From: JAZNOQ01 sp045589215
GTDB lineage: Bacteria; Bacillota; Clostridia; Oscillospirales; CAG-272
Assembly (NCBI GenBank): GCA_045589215.1
Contig: JAZNOQ010000020.1
Coordinates: 1 to 10,215, forward strand
Direction: 5' to 3'
Length of the DNA: 10,215 nucleotides
The notes beneath the pieces were generated by a model. That model saw nothing but the letters and a program-made list of their open reading frames with translations, did no database searches and was not told the DNA's origin. Position numbers and translations under genes: made by a program. Positions 1 to 7,092 of the stretch are shown one piece after another (position 1 is the stretch's first letter; each line of letters begins with the position of its first letter).

Positions 1-94
1 GTTTTTTTTTTTTTTTATATAAGGTGGTGGGGGGGGGGGGGGGGGGGGGGGGGAGGCTTTTTTCAAAAAGTCCCCCCCCCCTCAAAAACAACCA
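1..94. other. Homopolymer-rich edge region downstream of transketolase
   Basis: There is no gene here. On the plus strand the stretch reads as a run of 15 T (2-16), a short AT segment, 25 consecutive G (29-53), then A-GG-C-T6 (54-63), C-A5-G-T (64-71) and 10 consecutive C (72-81). Such long homopolymers are unlike the rest of the window. They may be partly a real terminator hairpin of the transketolase operon and partly a sequencing or assembly artefact at a contig end. Poly-G is a known error of two-colour short-read chemistry, and hairpin-forming homopolymers often break assemblies. The sequence alone cannot separate these options. Confidence 0.6.
44..81 (-). terminator. Possible terminator hairpin after the transketolase operon
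   Basis: Read on the minus strand, about 13 bases after the transketolase stop codon, a G10 run is followed by A-C-T5, a tiny loop, A5-G, a two-base CC bulge, T, and a C run of more than 10. The G run pairs with the C run and T5 with A5, giving a long, stable inverted repeat in the right place for a terminator. No U tract follows on the minus strand: the downstream bases are C-rich and then A-rich. It is therefore not a textbook intrinsic terminator, and the homopolymers may be assembly errors. Confidence 0.35.
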
Positions 95-1036
95 TTACTT
101 CTTCAGCGCGATTGCAGCCTTTGCCTTAGAGACGATATTCTCGGGCGTGAGGCCGTACATTTCGAGCAGAGCGGGAACCTTGCCCGAGTGACCGAACTGA
201 TCTTCAACGCCAAGACGGACAACGGGAACCGGGCAGGTCTCAGAGAGAACCTCTGCAACTGCCGAGCCGAGACCTCCGATGATGTTATGCTCCTCTGCGG
301 TAACGATCGCACCCGTATTCTTTGCCGCGTCCACAAGGATGTCCTTGTCGATCGGCTTGATCGTGTGGATGTTGATCACGCGAGCCGAAATGCCCTCATT
401 TGCAAGGATCTCGGATGCCTTCAGAGCCATATCGACCATGATACCGGTTGCGACGATGGTAACGTCCTTACCGTCCTTCAGGTTGATGCCCTTGCCCCAT
501 TCGAATTTGTAGCTTGCAGGATCGTTGAATACCGGAACTGCAAGGCGTCCGAATCTCATATAAACGGGACCGTTGTAATTGATCGCCGCCTCAACGACTG
601 CGCGTGCTTCAACAGCATCTGCAGGGTTGATCACGACCATACCGGGGATCGTACGCATCGTAGCGATGTCCTCAAGGCACTGGTGCGTTGCGCCGTCCTC
701 ACCGTCGGTAATGCCCGCGTGCGTCGCGCCGATCTTCACGTTGAGGTGAGGGTAGCCGATCGAGTTACGGATCTGCTCGAATGCACGGCCTGCCGCAAAC
801 ATTGCGAAGGTCGATGCAAACGGGATCTTACCTGCCGCAGCAAGACCTGCCGCGACCGTCATCATGTTTCCCTCTGCGATACCGCAGTCAAAGAAACGCT
901 CGGGATACTTCTTCTTGAATACACCCGTCTTGGTTGCCGCCGCAAGGTCGGCATCCAGAACGACGAAATCATACTTTTCGCCCAGCTCGGCAAGCGCATT
1001 GCCGTAGGCTTGTCTCGTTGCGATTTTATCTGCCAT
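95..1036 (-). CDS. tkt: Transketolase, C-terminal subunit
   Basis: This is the C-terminal half of a split transketolase, which transfers two-carbon ketol units between sugar phosphates in the cytoplasmic non-oxidative pentose phosphate pathway. At 313 residues it has the usual length for the split form. Seen: a pyrimidine-binding (PYR) domain over roughly residues 5-170, with DCGIAEGNM at 50-58, where E55 fits the glutamate that activates thiamine pyrophosphate. THAGITDGEDGATHQ follows at 105-119, with H106, D111 and H118 in positions expected for substrate and cofactor contact. A C-terminal transketolase domain starts near residue 190 (VTIVATG at 192-198) and includes EEHNIIGGLGS at 248-258 and GHSG at 282-285. 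The ATG start is supported by GGGAGG at 1046-1051, nine bases upstream. The N-terminal subunit ends only 20 bases before this start, so the two are co-transcribed and presumably form an alpha2beta2-type enzyme. 1-deoxy-xylulose-phosphate synthase shares the fold, but the two-gene split and the motifs favour transketolase. Confidence 0.95.
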   Translation of the reverse strand: MADKIATRQAYGNALAELGEKYDFVVLDADLAAATKTGVFKKKYPERFFDCGIAEGNMMTVAAGLAAAGKIPFASTFAMFAAGRAFEQIRNSIGYPHLNVKIGATHAGITDGEDGATHQCLEDIATMRTIPGMVVINPADAVEARAVVEAAINYNGPVYMRFGRLAVPVFNDPASYKFEWGKGINLKDGKDVTIVATGIMVDMALKASEILANEGISARVINIHTIKPIDKDILVDAAKNTGAIVTAEEHNIIGGLGSAVAEVLSETCPVPVVRLGVEDQFGHSGKVPALLEMYGLTPENIVSKAKAAIALKK

Positions 1037-1056
1037 TGTTCTATACCTCCCTAAAC

Positions 1057-1884
1057 TTACAGCGACGCACGAATCTCGGCAACTGCCTGCTCGTACTGCT
1101 CATCGTTCGGCGCGTTGCCGTGCCAGCCTGCCTGGTCTTCCATAAAGGAAACGCCCTTGCCCTTGTGCGTGACCGCAATGATCGCGGTGGGCTTGCCCTT
1201 CACGGTGCGAGCCTCGGCGAATGCCTTTTCGATCTGCTCGAAATCGTGACCGTCGATCGAGATCACGTGGAAGCCGAACGCCTCGAGTTTCTTGTCGTGG
1301 GGAGTGGGGTTCATGACCTCGGTGATCTTACCGGCGATCTGGAGTCCGTTCCAGTCAACGATGAGGCAGAAGTTATCAAGATGATAATGAGCGGCAAACA
1401 TACATGCCTCCCAGACCTGACCCTCCTGGCTTTCACCGTCGCCGATGATCGCATAAGTACGGTAGTCCTTCTTGTCGATCTTTGCGGCAAGTGCCATACC
1501 GCAAGCCGCGGAAATACCGAGACCGAGCGAGCCCGTGGTCATATCAACGCCGGGCGTACCCTTCATATCGGGATGTCCCTGCAGGAAGGAATCGACCTGA
1601 CGAAGCTTCTTGATCTCTTCAACGGGGAAGTATCCCTTTTCGGCAAGTGCCGCGTAAAGCGCGGGCGCGGTGTGACCCTTCGAAAGAACGAGACGGTCTC
1701 TCTCCTCCCACTTCGGGTTCTTCGGATCTACGTTCATCTCCGAGAAATAGAGATAGGTCATAATGTCTGCGATCGAAAGCGAGCCGCCCGGATGTCCCGA
1801 GGACGCGGCGTGAACGCCGGTCAGCGCGTCAATACGAATTGCGGCAGCCTTTTCCTTCAGCATATTGAGTTTTTCCTGGTTCAT
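1057..1884 (-). CDS. tkt: Transketolase, N-terminal subunit
   Basis: This is the thiamine-pyrophosphate (PP domain) half of a split transketolase, 275 residues, partner of the C-terminal subunit just downstream. Seen: SSGHPGGSLS at 28-37, SKGHTAPALY at 68-77, GSLGLGIS at 118-125, the diphosphate/Mg-binding motif starting GDGESQEG at 148-155 and ending at N179 in DWNG, KGKGVSF at 241-247, and GWHG at 253-256 with H255 fitting a conserved active-site histidine. The frame stays open 54 bases further upstream, to 1938. That start is rejected because it runs into the -10 promoter element, whereas the ATG at 1882-1884 has an ideal AGGAGG at 1891-1896 six bases away. The gene is first in its transcript, with a strong promoter at 1927-1955. 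Nothing in the catalytic motifs looks degraded. Confidence 0.95.
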   Translation of the reverse strand: MNQEKLNMLKEKAAAIRIDALTGVHAASSGHPGGSLSIADIMTYLYFSEMNVDPKNPKWEERDRLVLSKGHTAPALYAALAEKGYFPVEEIKKLRQVDSFLQGHPDMKGTPGVDMTTGSLGLGISAACGMALAAKIDKKDYRTYAIIGDGESQEGQVWEACMFAAHYHLDNFCLIVDWNGLQIAGKITEVMNPTPHDKKLEAFGFHVISIDGHDFEQIEKAFAEARTVKGKPTAIIAVTHKGKGVSFMEDQAGWHGNAPNDEQYEQAVAEIRASL

Positions 1885-1890
1885 AGTTAT

Positions 1891-1896
1891 CCTCCT
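1891..1896 (-). promoter_or_regulatory. Ribosome binding site of transketolase N subunit
   Basis: AGGAGG on the minus strand lies six bases before the ATG at 1884. It is a perfect match to the anti-Shine-Dalgarno and decides the start against the longer open frame reaching 1938. Confidence 0.9.
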
Positions 1897-1926
1897 GATA
1901 TTTTCGTGAAAAACCTTATTGATATT

Positions 1927-1955
1927 ATTATAGTACACAAACGGTAAAAAGTCAA
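1927..1955 (-). promoter_or_regulatory. Sigma-A promoter of the transketolase operon
   Basis: On the minus strand, TTGACT (1950-1955) is followed by a 17-base spacer and a perfect TATAAT (1927-1932). This predicts a start near 1920 and a leader of about 36 bases before the transketolase N ATG. Five of six -35 bases and all six -10 bases match consensus at the optimal spacing, so a high basal rate is expected. I see no obvious operator. A short palindrome just upstream (1976-1987, CGCG-ATTT-CGCG) could be a binding site, but nothing proves it. Confidence 0.88.
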
Positions 1956-2032
1956 GGGGGCAACATGGGTTCTCACGCGATTTCGCGCAGTTTTTCCCCG
2001 AATCGAGTCCTAAGGAGCGGACTTACAAAAAT

Positions 2033-2248
2033 TTATTCCTCTCCGTCCTCTGCGTACGCGGAAATATCCACATTTTTGAGCTCCGCGGGGGAGATCCGTC
2101 CTTTGGTGCGCTCGAAATACTGAATGTTATTCCGTAGCATGAACAGGAATTGATTATTCGGCGTACGGTTCTCCTTTTCGGAAACGTAGAGCAGCTTTCG
2201 GAGTAGCTCCTCCGAGAGATTTACCCTTACGGTATATTGATTTTTCAT
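2033..2248 (-). CDS. Small ribbon-helix-helix (Arc/CopG-like) protein
   Basis: This encodes a 71-residue protein. Its first ~45 residues read as a beta strand (QYTVRVNLS) followed by two helices (EELLRKLLYVSEKEN, then NNQFLFMLRNNIQYFERTKG). That is the order of the Arc/MetJ/CopG ribbon-helix-helix DNA-binding fold, in which a dimer inserts a two-stranded sheet into the DNA major groove. The rest is an acidic tail of about 25 residues (ISPAELKNVDISAYAEDGEE). The ATG at 2246-2248 is chosen because GAGAGG lies eight bases upstream and the fold begins at once. Starts at 2296 (ATG) or 2299 (GTG) would add an unrelated 16-17-residue leader, though a weaker GGGGA precedes them. It lies 83 bases after the AraC gene with no clear promoter or terminator between, so readthrough is likely. 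No toxin gene sits beside it. The family assignment is by pattern only; the role is unknown. Confidence 0.6.
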   Translation of the reverse strand: MKNQYTVRVNLSEELLRKLLYVSEKENRTPNNQFLFMLRNNIQYFERTKGRISPAELKNVDISAYAEDGEE

Positions 2249-2331
2249 TTCGTCTACCTCTCTCTCTGTATCAAATGATCCGCTCCGCAGCCGCATCACG
2301 TCTTCCCCATCGGGAAATACGATCGGTGGGA

Positions 2332-3180
2332 TCAGAGCGATATCGAATCGGGCAACGTACCCTTTTCAAGTTGTTTTTTGTACGCACTCGGTGTAGTTCC
2401 GACCTGCTTTGCAAAAGCACGGTTGAAGGTACGTAAGGTGTTGAAGCCCACGATCCGCGAGATCTCGGTCACCGACTTATTGCTCTGCTCAAGATAACGG
2501 CATGCCGCAGACACACGGAAGGAATTGATATAATCGTTGAAGCGGACCTTCATTCTTTCGGAAAACAAGTGGGAAATGTAATATTTGCTGATATGAAGCT
2601 CGGTTTCGAGCACCGACAGAGACAGATCGGACGTGTAATTCCGCATACAGTAATCGATGATCTCCCGAAGCACGGTGGCATCCGCGCCGCTGGTAGGAGC
2701 GATCGACATCTCGGAGAGCAATTCCCCGAACAGTGCAAGCAGATATCCGCGCCGTGTGGTCTCGCAGAAGGGATGCTCCCGTCCCTTGCGCCCCGAAACG
2801 TTCGGGAGTGCGCAAAAGATTTCTTTGATATACGGTTTTCTTTCTAATAGTCGCGGGATCAAGGGGGAATTCGGAAGGGACAACAGAAGCTGATCCGAAT
2901 ACTCGGGAATCAGTTCGGGATCAAGAATAAATAAAAGGTATCGCTCTGTGTTGTCCGCCCTGAAGCTGTGGACCTGATGCGGGAAGGTCAATAGAACGTC
3001 TCCCGCCTTCATAAAATACTCACGCGAATCGATCACCGCGGTGACCTCCCCTTCAAACAGCGCGACTAGTTCAAGATGCTTATGCAGATGGGGTCTGACA
3101 GAAAGCTTTCTGTTCTGACTGATCGCTTCTCTGCAGTAGAATTCATCCGTGCGGTTTTCGTAGAGAAGCTCGCGGCTCAT
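2332..3180 (-). CDS. AraC-family transcriptional regulator with cupin sensor domain
   Basis: This is a 282-residue cytoplasmic one-component regulator, normal length for the family. Seen: an N-terminal cupin-type sensor domain with RPHLHKHLELV at 29-39 (metal- or sugar-site-like histidines H31, H33, H35 and E37), GE at 44-45, and GDVLLTFPHQVHSF at 60-73. The C-terminal double helix-turn-helix covers roughly residues 170-270: first HTH around LSVLETELHISKYYISHLFSERM (188-210), second around VTEISRIVGFNTLRTFNRAFAKQVGTTPSAYKK (237-269), ending in the characteristic GxTPSxYKK. Its ATG overlaps the TGA of the upstream lipoprotein gene (ATGA, 3177-3180), so the two are very likely translationally coupled. 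Family knowledge suggests that cupin-AraC proteins sense sugars or small effectors. The effector here, and whether the targets are this operon or the transketolase promoter, cannot be seen. Confidence 0.93.
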   Translation of the reverse strand: MSRELLYENRTDEFYCREAISQNRKLSVRPHLHKHLELVALFEGEVTAVIDSREYFMKAGDVLLTFPHQVHSFRADNTERYLLFILDPELIPEYSDQLLLSLPNSPLIPRLLERKPYIKEIFCALPNVSGRKGREHPFCETTRRGYLLALFGELLSEMSIAPTSGADATVLREIIDYCMRNYTSDLSLSVLETELHISKYYISHLFSERMKVRFNDYINSFRVSAACRYLEQSNKSVTEISRIVGFNTLRTFNRAFAKQVGTTPSAYKKQLEKGTLPDSISL

Positions 3181-5804
3181 TTTTCGGTTCCCTTCTCTCT
3201 CTTATCTCCAAGCTCCGTGACATCGGTGATCACCTCAGAGGAAAATCCGTCCTCCTCCGAATCAGACCCGTCGAGATCACTGCGGTCAAACAGCTCCTCG
3301 GCTTCCTCGACGCTGAAATCCTCACCGCCATCAAATTCCTTCTCGCGCGCACTGAGATCCTCAGGCTTCTCGGGCTGTGCATCGGGCTTGTTCATAATTC
3401 TCGCATGTGACTTCGAGCGCGGGCGAAGCTTTTCGAGCATACCTCTTGCGGCAAGAAGAAGCTCTCGCGGCTTCGATTTATTTGCATTTTTCGGCGTCTT
3501 TCCGCGATCCTCGTTCGGCACCCAACGGATGTCATAGGTGCGGAAGAGCCAGATCGCCACGCCAACAAGGACGAGAACGATCAGAATAACAAGGATCAGG
3601 ATCCATCCGCCGCGTGCAAACCAGCCGCGCGTTTCAAACAGCTCGACACGGGAGAGATACAACGACGCGGGGGCTTCTTCGGACGCATCGACTCCAACGA
3701 GAGAGACGGTGAGCGTCACCGAGGAGCCGTCGCTTAGCTTATTCACAAAATCAGAAAGATCACACGTTAGCGTGCTCCAATTTCCGTCCGTGATCGTTCC
3801 AACGCCCTCGTAGCGGATCATCTTGCCGCTTCCTGTGGTTGACAGGGTTACGTTCACCGTCGCGGAGCTGACGTTCGCGGGAAGCGCGGCAGTCAGGGTG
3901 AGTGCGAGCATCTGACGGTTTTTGAGATCGGCACCGAGCAATTCGTCGGTGTAAACGCCACAGCCCACCGCACTTTGGAAGGTCGCGAGGAGCATCGGTG
4001 CGCTGTCATAGGTCTGACGGTAGCTCGAAATGACACCCGTTCCGGGCAGAACACGGAATTCGGTCGCCCATGTACCGTCGGTTCCGTAAAGAAGCGTGGA
4101 CGCCGCATTTTTCGGCAGAGCCCCCTCGCCCGTTGCGTTCCCCGAATAAACGGTTATCCTCTCGCCGCAATCGCGAAGCACGGACTCGATCTCCGCATAC
4201 CGCGCACCGAGTCTTGTTTCTGCTGTCGAGAGGCTGATCACCGAAGGAAGATCGCTTCTTCCAAGTGCGGAAAATAGTCGTCCGACGGGCTTTTCGGAGC
4301 CATCCGCGGCAACGAGTCCCGACGTATGCGTTTCGGTATCGTTCAGCGTTTCCCAGATCACCGCGCGCACCGCAGAGGTTTCCGCAGATCTGTCACGGTT
4401 GTGGGCAAGCGCCTTCATATATGTATAAAGCAGTGAAAGTCTTTGATTTTCCGCATCCCCGCGGGCGGTAACGGAAATTCCCCACATCATTTCGCGCGCT
4501 CCACCGTTATAGAGGAGATCGCTTGAAGAAAGCTGCTCAAGAAGAAGCGGGAGCGTTTGCGGGAGGATATATTTTTCGGTCGTTCCGTCAACGTTCACCG
4601 TACCGCTTTCGGTGTAGATCGTCTCACACCCCTCGGTCGGAACGTCCATTGAGAGATAGATCGACCAATCGAAATCTCCCGATTTTTTCGCATAAGACGA
4701 AAACGCCCCAATGAATTCGCGGCTTCCGCTCTCGGTCTTGTCGACCGCACCGTCCGTCGTGTAAAGATTGTTCACGGGAAGATAGACCTTTGCCCCGTAA
4801 TTCACCGAACGGAAAATATTGTAGACCACACGCATGAGCGTGAGCGTATCCTCCACGTGCGCTTCTAAGCTGTCCGCAGTCGTTCCCGCATAGATCGGCT
4901 CGTTCAGCGCGTATCCCGGGATCACGCCCGAAATGCTCGAATAGCGCGAGGCGAGGAAGGAGAAAAATCCGCCGAGATAAAAGTAACCGTCTAAGTTTTC
5001 AAGGTTCAGCGCATATGCGACCGCGCCCTCGGGCGATCCCGCATATCCGATCGGAGAAAGCTTCTCGAGGGTATCGGGAGATGCCGTGAGAATGGGGCGG
5101 AGGTAGATCGCGCATCCTTGTGCCGTAAGCGCATCAACCTGCTCGTCGAGTGCCTCGATCGCGTCTCGGCGAAGAGAAAGCGTCGCTCCCGTGTACGTAT
5201 ATGTGACCGTATCCCCCTTCACGGGCGATGCATACAAATAATCCTCGACCGAAAGGTCAAGCACCGCATGTGCGGGAGCCATTGAGGAAACATCCTCATT
5301 CAGCGGCAGAGCGAGCCCCTTCAGAGAGCCTGATGCCGACGTTGTGCCACCCGAAGCAAGCACCTCGGGATTTGATAGATATACCCCTTCCGTAAGCACG
5401 GTATATACGCCGTTCTCATCCCGCTTCGCAAGCAGGAAGCGCTGGGTAAGACGATTTCGCATACCGCTGTCGAAGGTAAAGCCGACCGAAAAGCTCATAT
5501 GCTCCGAGCCGCGGCTTTCCGCGATCGGTTTTACAAGACCGCTTTCCACCGCTTCAACCGTCTGAAAGGGCTCAAGCCCAAAGAGACAAAGCGTTGCACT
5601 CTTATAACGCGAGGCATCCTCCTCCGACAACGTTGCAGAGATCTTGACCTTCTCTCCCGACTGATTGAGTGTAACGGAAGTAATCTCGGTCATGCGCTCG
5701 GTCACCTCTCCCGATGCACAGGATGCCAGAGAAGAGACTGTAAGGCACAGGAGAACTATTCCAAGCATCAAGGAAACCGTTCGTTTCATCGCGGAATGCT
5801 TCAT
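3177..5804 (-). CDS. Lipoprotein with glycosidase-like barrel, C-terminal membrane helix and charged cytoplasmic tail
   Basis: This is an 875-residue envelope protein. Seen: a signal peptide with lipobox LASC and C29 as likely lipidated cysteine; a beta-rich segment at ~38-150; an alpha/beta region at ~160-515 with GYALNEP at 298-303 and DFDWSIYLSMD at 377-387; a beta-sandwich-like region at ~545-725; one hydrophobic helix at ~733-754; and a 120-residue tail, first basic (residues 757-805) then acidic (from ~807). The basic flank predicts the tail is inside. The 160-515 region resembles, from memory, the DUF5722-type putative glycoside-hydrolase barrels, where an NE pair ends a beta strand; I could not confirm this by search. 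A conserved glutamate I would expect near 443-448 is not evident, so it may be non-catalytic. The start at 5804 has AAAGGA ten bases upstream; the next ATG (codon 6) has none. It lies 63 bases after alr and overlaps the AraC start by four bases. The substrate is unknown. Confidence 0.8.
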   Translation of the reverse strand: MKHSAMKRTVSLMLGIVLLCLTVSSLASCASGEVTERMTEITSVTLNQSGEKVKISATLSEEDASRYKSATLCLFGLEPFQTVEAVESGLVKPIAESRGSEHMSFSVGFTFDSGMRNRLTQRFLLAKRDENGVYTVLTEGVYLSNPEVLASGGTTSASGSLKGLALPLNEDVSSMAPAHAVLDLSVEDYLYASPVKGDTVTYTYTGATLSLRRDAIEALDEQVDALTAQGCAIYLRPILTASPDTLEKLSPIGYAGSPEGAVAYALNLENLDGYFYLGGFFSFLASRYSSISGVIPGYALNEPIYAGTTADSLEAHVEDTLTLMRVVYNIFRSVNYGAKVYLPVNNLYTTDGAVDKTESGSREFIGAFSSYAKKSGDFDWSIYLSMDVPTEGCETIYTESGTVNVDGTTEKYILPQTLPLLLEQLSSSDLLYNGGAREMMWGISVTARGDAENQRLSLLYTYMKALAHNRDRSAETSAVRAVIWETLNDTETHTSGLVAADGSEKPVGRLFSALGRSDLPSVISLSTAETRLGARYAEIESVLRDCGERITVYSGNATGEGALPKNAASTLLYGTDGTWATEFRVLPGTGVISSYRQTYDSAPMLLATFQSAVGCGVYTDELLGADLKNRQMLALTLTAALPANVSSATVNVTLSTTGSGKMIRYEGVGTITDGNWSTLTCDLSDFVNKLSDGSSVTLTVSLVGVDASEEAPASLYLSRVELFETRGWFARGGWILILVILIVLVLVGVAIWLFRTYDIRWVPNEDRGKTPKNANKSKPRELLLAARGMLEKLRPRSKSHARIMNKPDAQPEKPEDLSAREKEFDGGEDFSVEEAEELFDRSDLDGSDSEEDGFSSEVITDVTELGDKREKGTEK

Positions 5805-5867
5805 ACTTTATAATTCCTTTCGCAGTTTTCGAAGAAACCTTCGTATCTACTGTAAAAATCGTACTGT

Positions 5868-7055
5868 TTATACAGGAATGCGCGGAATACGCGCGCTGAT
5901 CAGGCAGAACAGCTCGTGCTCTATGGTTCTGCCCCGCGTAGCAATTTCGAGGGTGTTTTGGGAGTCACCGCCGATCAGTGTGACCGTGTCACCGACCGAA
6001 ACGTCGAGTCCCGTCACGTCGATCATGCACTGATCCATACAGATCCTGCCGACAAGACGCGCTGAAACGTCGCCGTTCTTCGTATGCACAATGACCTTCC
6101 CGTCTCGGTAGGCACGCAGGAAGCCGTCTGCATATCCGATCGGCAGCGTAGCAAGCACGCGCGGTGTATCCGAGCGATACGTGCTTCCGTATCCGACGCC
6201 TTCGCCTGCCAAAAGCGGATGAAGATGTCCGATCACGGTCTTCAACTTTAGCGCGGGGCGCAGCTCTTTTGTATATTCGGGCAGGCCCGTTCCGTAAAGC
6301 GGAAGCCCGAAACGGACTCCGTCGAGGATATATTCCGAAGAAAAGCGCACCGCCGCCACTCCGTTGCAGATGTGGCGCATCAATGCTATCCCTTGCGCGC
6401 GAAGCGCAGAATCAACCGAAAGGAAGCGCTCAAGTTGAATGCGGTTCAGATCCTTTTCGGGATCACAGGAAAGATCCTCGTCCGCACGCGCAAAATGCGA
6501 AAAGATCCCCTCCGCCTTGACTGCAGGCAGACGCACCGCACGTTCGATCTGATCGACTGATGCGGCGATCTCCTCATCGCTGTGTGCAGAAAAGCCCACA
6601 CGGTTCATTCCCGTATCCACCTTCACGTGCGTCCGAACCGTCACGCCCGCGTCAGTAGCACACCGAGAAAGCGCCTCGGCGTATTCGTAGGAAACGAGGG
6701 CTTGGATGATATCATAACGTGCAAGAACATCCGCCTCCGACGGGAGCGTATAGCCAAGCACAAGAACGTCGGGATGCTTGCTGTAGCGGCCTGCGATCTC
6801 GCGGACAGCAAGCGCCTCCTCAACCGAAGAAACCGCGAAAAAGTCACAACCTGCATCAAGAAACGAGGGGACACATATCTCATTTGAATGGCAGTAGCCG
6901 TCTGCCTTCACGACCGCGATCAAGCGCGCATTCGGGCTCTTTTCGCGCACCCTAGAGAGGAGAAAGCGATAGTTTTCCCGCAATGCATCTGCGGATACCT
7001 CAGCCCACGCCTTGTGAGAACTTAAGACGGGCAGAGTGCTGTAGATACGATTCAT
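5868..7055 (-). CDS. alr: Alanine racemase
   Basis: This PLP-dependent cytoplasmic enzyme interconverts L- and D-alanine, supplying D-Ala for peptidoglycan. It has 395 residues, the usual length. Seen: the N-terminal PLP barrel with VVKADGYCH at 48-56, where K50 is the Schiff-base lysine; KVDTGMNRVGF at 145-155; SHFA at 186-189; HICNG at 228-232; then the C-terminal beta domain with GVGYGSTY at 286-293, where Y289 fits the catalytic tyrosine of the second subunit; VGRICMDQCMIDVT at 335-348; and SARIPR at 387-392. The PLP-lysine loop is usually YGHG and here is YCHS, a noticeable substitution. Two starts compete: ATG at 7053-7055 and TTG at 7059-7061. The purine-rich GAAGGGGG (7068-7075) sits 12 bases from the ATG and 6 from the TTG, so the TTG, adding two residues, is possible. 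It is first in a unit driven by the promoter at 7093-7122; the lipoprotein gene follows after 63 bases. Confidence 0.95.
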   Translation of the reverse strand: MNRIYSTLPVLSSHKAWAEVSADALRENYRFLLSRVREKSPNARLIAVVKADGYCHSNEICVPSFLDAGCDFFAVSSVEEALAVREIAGRYSKHPDVLVLGYTLPSEADVLARYDIIQALVSYEYAEALSRCATDAGVTVRTHVKVDTGMNRVGFSAHSDEEIAASVDQIERAVRLPAVKAEGIFSHFARADEDLSCDPEKDLNRIQLERFLSVDSALRAQGIALMRHICNGVAAVRFSSEYILDGVRFGLPLYGTGLPEYTKELRPALKLKTVIGHLHPLLAGEGVGYGSTYRSDTPRVLATLPIGYADGFLRAYRDGKVIVHTKNGDVSARLVGRICMDQCMIDVTGLDVSVGDTVTLIGGDSQNTLEIATRGRTIEHELFCLISARIPRIPV

Positions 7056-7092
7056 GATCAAGATACGCCCCCTTCACACCATACTTCATTTT

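Noticed and set aside
1885..1938. Longer transketolase N start (18 extra residues)
   Set aside because: The extension overlaps the -10 element and predicted transcription start and has no ribosome binding site, unlike the ATG at 1884.
934..1947. Plus-strand open frame of 337 codons across both transketolase genes
   Set aside because: It spans two well-defined minus-strand genes and their intergenic start signals; the translation has no family resemblance. The same applies to the 288-codon frame at 188-1054 and the 347-codon frame at 7054-8097, which even crosses the terminator and promoter.
1976..1987. Palindrome CGCG-ATTT-CGCG upstream of the transketolase promoter as a terminator
   Set aside because: No T tract follows on the minus strand. 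The T5 lies on the plus-strand side, where there is no gene to terminate. It is kept only as a possible operator.
2303..2316. Hairpin TTCCC-CATC-GGGAA after the AraC gene
   Set aside because: The stem is a short 5 bp with no T tract; not convincing as a terminator, so readthrough into the small RHH gene is assumed.
5830..5843. Small hairpin CGAAG-AAAC-CTTCG between alr and the lipoprotein gene
   Set aside because: The stem is only 5 bp, with no T tract on the minus strand and a 63-base gap lacking any promoter; it is unlikely to be a terminator. At most it is a minor processing or attenuating hairpin.
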